Shown here: positions 23,013 to 33,096 of the stretch, in pieces
Numbering within the stretch: position 1 is the stretch's first letter
Layout of the letters: each line of letters starts with the position of its first letter
DNA from: Isoetes taiwanensis
Lineage: Eukaryota > Streptophyta > Lycopodiopsida > Isoetales > Isoetaceae
NCBI GenBank assembly: GCA_021234155.1
Contig: JAJEKV010000034.1
Location: 10,506,697-10,570,696, forward strand
DNA: 64,000 nt
Direction of reading: 5' to 3'
Translations under genes and position numbers: made by a program
The notes under the pieces: model-generated
Seen by the model: only the letters and a program-made list of their open reading frames with translations
What the model was told of the DNA's origin: nothing
Database searches by the model: none

Positions 23013-23730
23013 GGGAGGTTGAAATTACTGTTATATTAGGCTTGTTTTATAACCTGTAATATTCTTCGACATTGGCAGAGCGGCGCCGCTAAGCTCTCCC
23101 CTGTTTTCATTATTGCTGCGACATTGGCAGAGCGGCGCCGCTAAGCTCTCCCCTGTTTTCATTATTGTTGCGCCTGAGTTGCAGCTCTTGGGTGTGACGA
23201 TTCGGCACCTCTTTTGTTCATTATTTCGGCGCTTGCATGGACTGGAATAGCAAGTTTTTTTACTGAAAGGAACACATACTATACATTCTACTTTCAAGTT
23301 ACCTTTGGACCTAACCCTTGAGTCTATATCAGCACTACGTGCTACAAGCCAAGATGCAGAAATAATAAGAAGAACAAGAGTAATACTATGGAATGACATT
23401 ACAGCAGTTGACACCATCTTAAGGGAAATACGACAAGATGAAAGATCATTTGGAGAAATTATTATGGTTGTTGGAGGCGATTTTTGACAACAACTATCAG
23501 TTGCATAGCCATAGATGTCTAGGTTTGATTCCCAGGCGAAAGCATTCAAAGAAAGAATGCGCCATAGCTGTATCCAGTCTCCGCCATAGCCATTCATGAA
23601 TGTAATCTCAACCTCCCGTCTATTATGCACGGGAAAATACCCCCCTCGGGTTTTCGGGGGTAACTGCTTTCGGCCGGCGCCGCCAATGGTGGTATGGCGA
23701 GCGCCTGGCGGCTTCGGGGTATTTTTCTTA
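23013..23730. mobile_element. 718-bp insertion flanked by 12-bp direct repeats
   Basis: TACGTAATAAAC occurs at 23,001-23,012 and again at 23,731-23,742, and copy 1 of the surrounding block (near 19,790) has it once, proving an insertion. Inside, GGGAGGTTGAAATTAC (23,013-23,028) is mirrored with one mismatch at 23,602-23,617. The last 110 bp form a GC-rich foldback with AAAATACCCC (23,634-23,643) against GGGGTATTTT (23,716-23,725). There is no long ORF. The 12-bp duplication is long for a cut-and-paste element, so the element may be composite. Confidence 0.75.
23068..23168. repeat. 52-bp tandem repeat (2 units) with GC palindrome
   Basis: GACATTGGCAGAGCGG starts at 23,068 and 23,120, each unit carrying the 12-bp palindrome AGCGGCGCCGCT. 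The units are essentially identical, so the duplication is recent. It lies inside the 718-bp insertion. Confidence 0.85.
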
Positions 23731-23884
23731 TACGTAATAAACACTTGAAATTACTGTAAAATTCTGTGCAGTTTACCATGCGTAATATGTCTCCCGCTGT
23801 CTCTAGCGGCACCACCATGTGGGGTATTTTTGGGCAGGGCCAAGTGAAAAATGGGAACCGCTCTAAATACCATCGACTTCAGCT

Positions 23885-24100
23885 CTGTGAAGTCTGAATC
23901 ACAAGCTTCTCAAGACTAAGCTTGGCATTATTTCTTAACACTAAGCTTTTATTTTTCTGTGAAGTCTGAATCACAAGCTTCTCAAAACTAAGCTTGGCAT
24001 TATTTCTTAACACTAAGCTTTTATTTTTCTGTGAAGTCTGAATCACAAGCTTCTCAAAACTAAGCTTGGCATTATTTCTTAACACTAAGCTTTTGTTTTA
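23885..24100. repeat. 72-bp tandem repeat, three units
   Basis: CTGTGAAGTCTGAATCACAA recurs at 23,885, 23,957 and 24,029, an exact 72-bp period. Because 72 is divisible by three, the minus strand stays open with a repeating LRNNAKLSFEKLVIQTSQ unit. No start context or conserved neighbour supports real coding. Confidence 0.85.
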
Positions 24101-24109
24101 GCATTAGGG

Positions 24110-25187
24110 CAGTCGCTGGAGAAAATCTGAGCAAGTCTACACCGAGAGTGTTACGCATTCACTCCATTCGTAAGCTTTTCAATGCATTATGGAAAATATT
24201 CGTAAACTTCTGAATGCATTATGGCAGTCCCTCCTCTACTTAGCAAATGCTATTATTTACCATAGCTAGAAGCTCCAAAACGTTGGAGAAGGGCCCTGTC
24301 TTGCTTAGAAAGGTAAATGAAATCACACATTTTTCTGTTCTATTCTGGTTTTTGAAGCACATGGCCTGAATAGCATGGCGAGAGACCCTACCCTATGCTC
24401 TTATTTACCTGATCGGCATGGCTTCATCCGCCGTCGCAACATCTGCCTCTAAAGTTAGGGGAATGTTGGAGGCCATTACAGCTGGTGTCGCGACCATCGG
24501 CTTCGCCCGTGGGTGGTAAGGCCATCTGGCGAGCCCGGAGGGGCGAGCCGATGTACCACCCTAAATAATGGCCGAACATTCCCCCTCGAAATGTTAGGGG
24601 TAGGCCACATTTCGCACGTGTGGCCAAATCTTGGACATTTTTTGCTATGGCGAGGTCGGCTATGGCGGTCCGTTAGCCGCTTAGCTTCCTTGTCCATTTT
24701 TTTGCTTGCTGGATCGTCTTTTTGTGGGTTCCGGACTGTCTGGTGTTGATTTTGGCGGTAGCGCCTCGATTTTGGAGCATTTTCAGTGGCGCCATCTTTT
24801 GTGTTTATTCAGCATTTTTTGACAGTATTTTCAGAGGTTTAGCATGATTTTCTTTCGATTTTGATGATTATCTTTCGATTTTGGCATGATTTTTGTGAAA
24901 TGCATGCGTCCTAACATGTTTTTCTTGCAGATTTCGTCGGCTGGAGATACATGCAACAGTGCAGCATCATTTCTTGCGAAAGATCTTGATATTTTGGCGA
25001 AATCTTCAGGTAAAATCACGACTTCTTGTTATTTTTCCATGTTTCTACAAGAATATTACTGATCCGTGTGCTTTTTTTACAGTTCTGTCAGTTGGAGTAA
25101 CATGCAAGGCTATCCCGACCTTTCTTTCTTGCTTCTGTGCTTTCTTGCAAGCCTTTCTTTCTGTGCTTTCTGTGCTTTCTTGCAAGC

Positions 25188-25221
<34 letters not shown>

Positions 25222-26400
25222 GTGCTTTCTTGCAGATTAGTTCTTTGGGCCGGACCAAGTCGGCCTGAGTTTAGTTTGGTTTCGATTGCACTGCTCCGGA
25301 TTTTCTTTGGCTTATTTTGGTTTCGATTGCATTGCTCTGGATTTTCTTTGGCATACAGGCTTTCTCCTGCGGCTCTGGATTTTCTTTGGCATACAGGCTT
25401 TCTCCTGCGGTGTTTGAGATTTGACCAATTGTTTGTGCCCTGTAGTTTGAGTTCGACCAGTCCGGTGGAGTCTCCGTTGGAGTCTGGCATTTTCCTTTGC
25501 ACAGAGCTCCATACTTTATGGCTTATTTGCATTTTATATTTGCACAAAGCTTCATATTTTGGGGCGTTCTTTGCCTTTTCGGTTTGCATAGAGGAAATTT
25601 TTGAGCCAGATGGCACTAGCCTGGCACTAGCACCCTGCCAGGTGTCACAGGAAACTCAGAGAAAATTATAGGATGTAAAACAGATGATAATAACAAGAAA
25701 TGTGGCCTACCCTAACATTTCGAAAAGAGAGAAAAAAGGCCTTCGAGCCTTTGCCATAGCCGCGCTTACAAATATCTCTCTAACAAATTTGTCGAAACAG
25801 AATTTTAAGAAAGTTTATTACCTTTGATATTTTTCGACCGTCAAATTCTGGCCGAAAAAATTTCTCGGCGAGCCGCCAGCCTCGGCGGTGCACCGCTTCT
25901 ATGCCGCCTCGGCTGGCGGCGCCGCCTCGAATTTTACCGGCTGGAATCTCTCCCCCGGAAAATTATCTAATACAAAAACACACGGTCTTTGGAGAAACAT
26001 TAAGTCACCATGTTTATAGACAACAACAATGAGCATGCTCAACGGAAAAGTATGAATCCGCCAACAAAAATGGTTTGAGCCATATACCCACAAAAAGGCC
26101 TAATCAACAGAACTGCTTCTCACAAGCATAATCTACCTCCAACTCTCAAAAGAAATTCTAGCCGCCTAAGTTCTCAAAAAAACATAACGGATTTCCAACT
26201 TCCAGAACTGACCAGAAAAAATCAGATTCATCTTATCTGATCAAGACACCCCTCTGGTCTGCAAAGCATCGTGTTTGTTCACTCCATACTTTGAAAAGGA
26301 TCGTGTTCATCCATGTCCTGTAAAGCACGAAACATTCAATTCATAATATGACCATCAGTTAAACCCGTCCAAAATATATCAGACAGTACTTAGCCGCTCT
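24110..26400. other. Non-coding region with short repeats and a GC hairpin
   Basis: Long open frames here (for example 25,066-25,671) coincide with repeats and are not convincing genes. Seen: a (TTTC)n run near 25,190-25,220, several TTTCTTGCAAGCC units, a duplicated CTTTGGCATACAGGCTTTCT at about 25,350 and 25,390, and a foldback with GCCGCCAGCC (25,872-25,881) against GGCTGGCGGC (25,911-25,920). The area is probably decayed transposon DNA. Confidence 0.45.
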
Positions 26401-26408
26401 TTTCCTTC

Positions 26409-27872
26409 TTATCCCCTGTCTCCATTCCCTTGAACACTGCTGGACGACTCTGCAACTTGCTGAACAGTATCTTTCAGGGTTAAACCACGCACTAGTGTCC
26501 TTGCACAAATAATTGCCTGATGCACAGTATTTGATTTAGAGGCAGATGTTAAATAAGCCACACACAGGGCTAAATAAGTGCTGCAATCCATGTCAGAAAG
26601 ATTTTGACAAGCTAGATAACATGACATTGCTTGAGGTAATGCTTGTGGATCAGCCAATCCCACATCTTCACTAGCATAGTTTACCAGCATTTTAGCCAAG
26701 TATATGGGATTCATACCATCTTCAAGCATCCTTGCAAGCCAATATATGGCTGTATTAACATCAGAATCATTCATGGCTTTTTTCAGTGCATCAAATAATC
26801 TGCTGTCTGAATCATCTGTTTTACTTGCATCTTCCCTACAGCAGATCCTAGATCGATATAAAGCTTCTTGAATATCAGCCAGAGTGACAGAGATACTTGG
26901 TTTCTCGTATTGTGGCACCATGCCATTGCCATTAACTCTAGATAGCTCTAATCCAATTTCAATTCTTCTGCTGCTCATTGAGGGTTTGGATTGATCAGAG
27001 ACTTCTATTCCATATTGAAATCTCTTGAAAGGTCTGCTGTAATCATCTGATGCTAATTCCCTCAGCTTTTCCATTATCCCTTTAGCAGATGTTTTCCTCA
27101 TTGCAGCAGGAACAGAAGCTTGCATCATTGACTTATTATGCTTATATATGGCTTCTGATACAGCCACTTCTAATACATTCAAAACCACTGCGGCATCTCC
27201 ATCTGCAGCCAGAATAAGAAAATCTCTTCCATTCTTCTCAATCTTCACGTCTGCCACTAAACTTTCAGCATGTTTACGAAGGACACCCTGTTCTTTGTCA
27301 TTCATAGCCCTCTTAACAATATTTTTCAAGTGGCATAACTGCAGCTTGTTTGTACTGAATACTGGAAAATATGCTAACAAGTCTGGAATTATAACGCTGT
27401 AAGGACTATTCACCATAGACAAGCAAATAACAACCTCCTTAGATTTCGCATAAGGAACAAGCTGCTGCTGCTCTTGTTTGCTTAACCTAAAAAGGAATTT
27501 CACCAAGATTAAGGTGGAACGCCCATACCTTTTCTCCTGCCTTGCCTCATCCAATAACCGCTGCAATTCATGCATATTTGTACCAGAAATCGAAATACAG
27601 ACGAAACGGTAAGAAATCCAGTTTGCCAAAGTTTTGGTGATGGTGGTTTTGCCGGAGCCAGGAGGACCAACGAGACAAAAGCAGGAAAAACTCTCACTTT
27701 TAGAAAATCGACGCAATGATCCAAAGGGGCCGACGAGATGGTCCTGACCTAAAACTTGGTCAAAAAATTTAGGGCGCAGGCTCTCAACCAGGGGAGGTTC
27801 TTTCTCCGGCATATCTGAACGAGAGCGGCTGGATTGAAACTGCGCATCCCACAGAGGCAGCGCCATAGCCAA
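26409..27872 (-). CDS. WRNIP1/RarA-like AAA+ protein, intronless, Walker B lost
   Basis: WRNIP1/RarA (MgsA) proteins are AAA+ ATPases acting at stalled replication forks in the nucleus. The 487-residue frame has ESLRPKFFDQVLGQDHLVGP (residues 30-49, family hallmark) and an intact Walker A, GPPGSGKTT (69-77). The Walker B/sensor block normally reading like LFVDEIHRFNK is here LILVKFLFRLSK (121-132), so the catalytic Asp-Glu pair is Lys-Phe. The segment that should end SRC-R with the arginine finger reads LLAYFPVFS (165-173). The C-terminal helical and oligomerisation domain is well kept (MNDSDVNTAIYWLARMLEDG, NYASEDVGLADPQAL). The N-terminal UBZ finger of animal WRNIP1 is absent. One uninterrupted exon suggests a retrocopy or diverged paralogue. 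It probably binds but cannot hydrolyse ATP normally. The open frame argues for selection or youth. Confidence 0.8.
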   Translation of the reverse strand: MAMALPLWDAQFQSSRSRSDMPEKEPPLVESLRPKFFDQVLGQDHLVGPFGSLRRFSKSESFSCFCLVGPPGSGKTTITKTLANWISYRFVCISISGTNMHELQRLLDEARQEKRYGRSTLILVKFLFRLSKQEQQQLVPYAKSKEVVICLSMVNSPYSVIIPDLLAYFPVFSTNKLQLCHLKNIVKRAMNDKEQGVLRKHAESLVADVKIEKNGRDFLILAADGDAAVVLNVLEVAVSEAIYKHNKSMMQASVPAAMRKTSAKGIMEKLRELASDDYSRPFKRFQYGIEVSDQSKPSMSSRRIEIGLELSRVNGNGMVPQYEKPSISVTLADIQEALYRSRICCREDASKTDDSDSRLFDALKKAMNDSDVNTAIYWLARMLEDGMNPIYLAKMLVNYASEDVGLADPQALPQAMSCYLACQNLSDMDCSTYLALCVAYLTSASKSNTVHQAIICARTLVRGLTLKDTVQQVAESSSSVQGNGDRG

Positions 27873-27879
27873 GTTTCAA

Positions 27880-28490
27880 AGGGGAGTGCAGCTTGATAGA
27901 TATAGAATAATACGGCAGGCAGCAGCCCTTCAACATTGCTGAGAGCAACTTCCCATTTCTATCTTTATCGTAATTACCCGATGGCATGCAATTTACTACC
28001 CAACCTTGTTTTAATCTCTGTGTTTCCTGCGATCAACTTACTACTTATTTTCTAAGGGCATATTTTGAGTTGCTTTTTTTGGGAAGATTAAAATTTTATC
28101 AGCCCTTTCTATTTCACGGTTATCTTATTGTTTAAATAAAATCCAAATTTAAACAATAAGTATTTTTGTCGTCCGGAAAAACAATCCGATTTTCCAAAAA
28201 TCGCGAATTTTTTTTTGGAGTATGATTCATTTGGGATTTCCAATGTTGGGAACGGTCGCTGAAGGTTGGCCGGATTAGGTATGATTGCAGGTGGCAATGG
28301 AGGCCTGCATGCTAGCCAGATTAGAAAGTCTAGAATATTATGAAAAGAAGAGATAAGGCAGAGGGTGAACGGTGGACGACAGACAAAACATTTTGTTCGA
28401 AGTTCATTTTCAAGTGAGATTGGCATATGAAATTTGATTTCGTTTTAGATTTCATTCAGATGTGAGATTATGAGCTTTGTTTTTCAAGTG
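27880..28490. other. Upstream DNA of the WRNIP1-like ORF
   Basis: AT-rich and non-coding. Because the ORF is on the minus strand, its promoter should lie here, but no distinctive element could be assigned. Confidence 0.4.
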
Positions 28491-28497
28491 AGATCTT

Positions 28498-29590
28498 TGG
28501 GATTACTATTGAAATGTTAGCTGGTCCCTCTGGTGCACAATATTTAGGTGAGAAAGTGCATCCATTTTTGGATATGCATGTAGATGCTAATTTCATCATC
28601 CCCTGATATAATTGGGAACATGATGGTCTGCCTTCAGGATGAACAGTTTGCAGGTCGACAGCATGCTTTTTTATGTTAAACATTCAAGTGGGTTATCACG
28701 GTTCTATATGATGACAGCAATCTTGAGTAGCTTGCTGAATTTCATGTATGGGAGCGAGAAAAAAAGCAGGAGAGAAATCAATCATTTGGTAGGTAAGAGA
28801 GAGGATGGCAGCTATATGTTTCTGTTCAAAATATAGTGTTCAAAATATGGCTATCAGCTTATGCATTCACAGTTACGTTTGTTGTTCCTTGTTACTCTCC
28901 TACCATGAGTCAATAAATATAATCTAGGTAAATGGTGGTCAAAAGCAACAGCGCAAGGTGTTTATCATGAAATGATGGTTAGTTGCAGTCCAGTACAATA
29001 AATGGTATGAAAAAGAATTTGTATCGATGTGTAGTCAAATACTTAAGACAGTTGATGCTGAAGGATATTCCAACATTTGCTTACCACTTGGATGCTCTAT
29101 TCCAAACAATTTGAAAACAATCCACTAGTTTAGCCTTCAAATAGTTTAGACATTCCTAAACCCATATGCATTCTACAACCCCGTCTACAACCCTATACAT
29201 TCTTACAACTACAATGATCCCGACAATGATTCAATGTAAGGGACACATGCAATGAAAATTCTTGCATCTTAAGAGATAGATGCAATAGAGTCTTAACCAA
29301 CGAGACCAGTTTAGACCGAGAATGAAGATGCTATTAAACACCGTGAAATTTTTTTCCTTCTCCACAAACCATTTTTTTCTCTGAATAAGGCTACGGCACA
29401 AACTCAAGTACAAGATCGGGTAGGGGTATGTAAAACGTAAAATAGTCCGGGCGTATATCTACGGTATGGGGCAGGGAAACTGGGTTTTTCTATTTACGTA
29501 TGTAGGGGTTTTCGACCTCCAAAAGTCGTATACGAGGGGTTTTCTGGTGACCCCTTGCACGCACATGAGCCTAGGTGAAATCCCTGGAAG
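28498..29590 (+). repeat. Duplicated block, copy 1 (partner 41,623-44,435)
   Basis: The sequence from GGGATTACTATTGAAATGTT to GCCTAGGTGAAATCCC is repeated at 41,623-44,435, where a 1,710-bp solo LTR interrupts it. Differences are rare point changes. Short frames inside, such as MFNIKKHAVDLQTVHPEGRP on the minus strand, occur in both copies but show no recognised family. Confidence 0.9.
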
Positions 29591-30470
29591 TCTATGATCC
29601 GTAAATCTAAGCTTCATAGATCCAGACAAGAACAGACAAGAAATATCTTCATTGCTGCAGGCCATATGCGAAAATGTAAAGATTGGAACAGACAAAACAG
29701 AGAAACAAATTCGCCTCCCCTTCAGGTTTTTCTCAAAAACATATTCTAGAATATACTTTTGTATTTAGGGTATACAAAATGGTTTGCACTTTCACTTCGT
29801 CCAGTATCCCTTTGTCCAGTATCCCCACAAAATAAAATTCGTCCCCAAACCGTTGTCTAGTATCCCCACACAACAAAATTTGCAAGGTTATTTAAATTCA
29901 AGGTATATGTCTTGTTTATGAAAGTTCATGGAAAATGCTTAGTTTGAGCAAAATTCATGGAAATTCAGTATATATGCCATGAACCTAAGGGCTGAGAATA
30001 CTAGTTGCTGGCTCTTTTTTTTTTTTTTAATCTTTTGCTATTACGGAATAAGATGTTTATTCTAGAATACAAAAAGTGTTTTTTTTTTTCCCCTACAGCT
30101 ATTTTCGAATAGGAAGTGTATTCCAGAATTCAAAAAAGGTTTCATTTGTTCAAAGCAGTATCCCCTTTTCGCTACTATCTCCACATTTTAAACCAGAGGA
30201 ATTGGCTACTTTCTGTAACACATGGAAAAGCATATATTTATGGTCTGTTTTGGATCAAAGAACTCTAATCATTGTTATTTTTTCCTTCCCCTATACTGGA
30301 GTAAAAAGTACATTCTATGATACCAAAGGGTATCTATTACAGGAATCCATTATCTACCTTTTGCCATTATCTCCATGATTAGACAAAATAGAATGATGTT
30401 AATTTTTTTTTATCTTTTCATATTGTGTAGAGATGTAGTCATGGTCGAGAGTAAAGATAACGATAACAAT
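29591..30470. other. AT-rich intergenic DNA
   Basis: Contains related short segments with TATTC(C/T)AGAAT(A/T)CAAAA and CCAGTATCCCC and several T runs; no gene recognised. Confidence 0.4.
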
Positions 30471-30475
30471 TGCTC

Positions 30476-30605
30476 ACTGATATGATCTATGGGGTATGGG
30501 ATAAAGCCTAGAAAGGTTGGGGCCCATTGGATAACAATTTCCTTGAAGGATCCGCCCTTTTGGTGTGTTGGTTATCACTAGAGGTGCTAATGTGTAACAC
30601 TCACA
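30476..30605 (+). repeat. Dispersed LTR-like repeat, sense copy
   Basis: GGTATGGGATAAAGCC through GGTTATCACTAGAGGTGCTA matches the 3' LTR-like arm at 31,629-31,850 and the antisense copy at 3,165-3,265. Probably a solo LTR or LTR piece of the same small family. Confidence 0.65.
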
Positions 30606-31540
30606 GCTCCTTCATCACTCCTCACACTCCTCTTTTTCATAATTAAGTCCCCAAAACTTGTAAATTTGTTATGTGAGTACTGAAGATAAAATCTTTTAAA
30701 TTTGAAAATACTATGTTTCAGTTGAATACTGCACTTGTTATTTTGCTACATATTCTAAGCGAGGTGCATGCTGGACTACCACAGCCGTCCGACCGATCCT
30801 ACGACCCAGATCGTATATTGGAGCCTCTGGGCACCTCTCGTTTTGCTTATAGTCATTTATGTTTGGAGGCGCCTATGATTTTGAAATATGAAATACGATT
30901 TCGCCTAAGGTTTTGAGGGAATATCGAACCTCTATACGGCTTTGCCTAAGATTTTAGAATATGATATACGAGGGCTTGAACCTCTACCAAAATAACTCAA
31001 TGTCTTAATAAGACTACTTATGGAACAGGGCATCAAAAATCTTAATTTGTGCACTCAAATGACATAGTTGTTGATATTTGCTTCGAATGCACGAACAACC
31101 CTTGCACATTAAGGTAACGAAGGCCAATGTACCTAGTGAGTTAATGTGATTATTTTTTATCTTGAATCTTCTTTTTTTTTTTTTTATAACAACCCATTCA
31201 ATTGTTTTAGAGATATATGGTCTACGGTTTCAGGAATTGTTATTTTTATATCCATATCAAATCCCCTTGGAAACCCCTGCTATTTTGCTACATATTCACT
31301 TGAAAATTTTGTGGCAAATTTTTAATGTCTTTGAAATTGTCTATTTATTGTAGCAACTTTTATTATTGTCTATTTTTTGGAAAATAACTGACCACTTTTA
31401 AGGGTGTCAAAATACAACTTCATCTTTTCATTTTAAATTTTACCTCATTTTAGCCCTTTTCCTTAAAAAACAAAAGAGAAATTTTTAAGAATATTCTTTT
31501 TGCTGTCATTTAGATGATTTGCTCCCATTTAATATGCAAT
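30606..31540. other. AT-rich intergenic DNA
   Basis: No gene recognised; T-rich runs near 31,170-31,185. Confidence 0.4.
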
Positions 31541-31850
31541 CTTGTTATCAAAGCCAAGGTTCAATTCCTCCTGGCAACATTGGTGTGTTCCTCATGCTTA
31601 AGGGCAAGCATCTCGAGGAAGGGGAGTGATTAATATGGTCCGTGGAGTATGGGATAAAGCCTTGGAAAGGTTGAGGGCCATTGGATAGCGATCTTTCTGA
31701 AGGATCCACCCTTTTGGTGTGTTGGTTATATCACTTATGGGATAAAGTCTTGGAAAGGTTGAGGCCCATTGGATAGCGATTTTCTTGAAGGATCTGCTAT
31801 TTTGATGTGTTGGTTATCACTAAGGTGCTAGTGTGTAAAAATTCCCCCTT
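31541..31850 (+). mobile_element. TRIM-like element relative of 3.54-3.91 kb
   Basis: TTGTTATCAAAGCC at 31,542 looks like a decayed tRNA-iMet primer-binding site. The short internal segment ends AAGGGCAAGCATCTCGAGGA with a purine tract (GGAAGGGGAG), parallel to GGGGCAAGCATTCTGAGGAG at 3,765. The following arm starts TGATTAATATGGTCCG, and within it a ~100-bp unit (GGGATAAAGYCTTGGAAAGG to GGTTATATCACT) is present twice in tandem. The 5' LTR is not visible. Confidence 0.55.
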
Positions 31851-33090
31851 ATATTGATCCAAGCAAGTTATCCAACCTAACTTCAACAACGAAGAACTCC
31901 CTTTCTGAACCTTCAAGTTAAGTTTAACTTGAACAAGAAGATGTTTTCTCCTTCCAATAGGAAGTGGTTTTCCAACAATTATTTGAACATGAAGATCTCA
32001 TAAACGTAAGATCTTGTAATTAAAAGATAACTTTATTCCATTTGACTATTCAATGTATGCTCAAGCAATCGTATGCGTCTAACAAAAGCTTTAAATACTT
32101 TGGCAATAACGCGTATCAAAGGTTTACACATCCATATAGTAGTTGGTAACTTGTACTAGTGGCTGTCAAAGGAATGAACCGGTTATAGAAAAGAGAAACT
32201 CATGTAAAGATTTGATTTTAGCAACAACTGTTCTTTTGGATAGTCGATGTAAATGCTGAGGTTTCGGCTTTGGAATTTCTGACTTCAGTCAACACTAACT
32301 TTCACAAGCTCATTCTCAGACTGTCTTACTGTAAATATTTTCTAGGCTTAGGATCACCACAACCTCCATCAGTGGTTGTCTCCAATCATATACAGATCTC
32401 GACGGGGTAAATGCTTTTAATCCCCGCAACTTAATTTCGTTGTTCTAAATTTTAGATTTGTGTCTTCAGTAGCTTGTAGTCACTTCATTAACATAGTGGA
32501 ATAGGTAGTGGAATAAATAGTGGTATAGATGGTGGGGGAAACTTAGATGTGGTTTTCTTTCGAAGTGTTTTGGGTGTTTTTTTCCAAAAATTGAGATATT
32601 CTCGGCAATAAACTGGAATATTAAGTCACATTAATTCACTGGACTATTGCCGATAGGATCACTGTAGATGTAGACGAAACTGCATGTAGTCCAGTGGTTC
32701 TTCACTTTTTGTTTATGATTTGTTTTAACAGTTCATGAAATACAAAGTTAAACTATATTTGCAAACATTACTTGTTTTTTATAATTTGTATTAATAGTTC
32801 AAGACACATAAAGTTCTACAAATATTTGCAATCATATGTTGCCTGCGTAAGAAATATCGATCTAAGATATTAACTACCAATACATGTCATTCTTCTTCTG
32901 CCTCGTCGTCTACATAAATGCATCGTCTTATCCTTTTTTTTGCTGGTAACAAAATTAGTGACTCAATCAGCTCCATAAGATAAGCTGCTTGAGCTGCATA
33001 AGATGGCAGCATGTTGTTGGCAAAGGCAGATCAGTTAGTAATATATGTGAAAAAAAAATATGAAAGTAATTGAAATATTTCTGAATGAAA
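31851..33090. other. Downstream flank of the methyltransferase-like gene
   Basis: No coding recognised. Two related units with TTGT(T/A)TATGATTTGT near 32,705 and 32,770 are the only repeats noted. Confidence 0.4.
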
Positions 33091-33096
33091 TACCAA

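Larger units (their letters stand above)
22196..23830 (+). repeat. Duplicated block, copy 2, with insertions
   Basis: Direct copy of 19,136-19,870, offset about 3.06 kb at its start. Copy 2 has an extra segment at about 22,437-22,622, including a T-run at 22,488-22,510, and a 718-bp insertion at 23,013-23,730. Divergence between copies is a few percent by eye. Confidence 0.85.

Noticed and set aside
25066-25671. 201-codon plus frame and 168-codon minus frame near 25.1-25.6 kb
   Set aside because: Overlapping frames built on TTTC and short tandem repeats, with no family motif.
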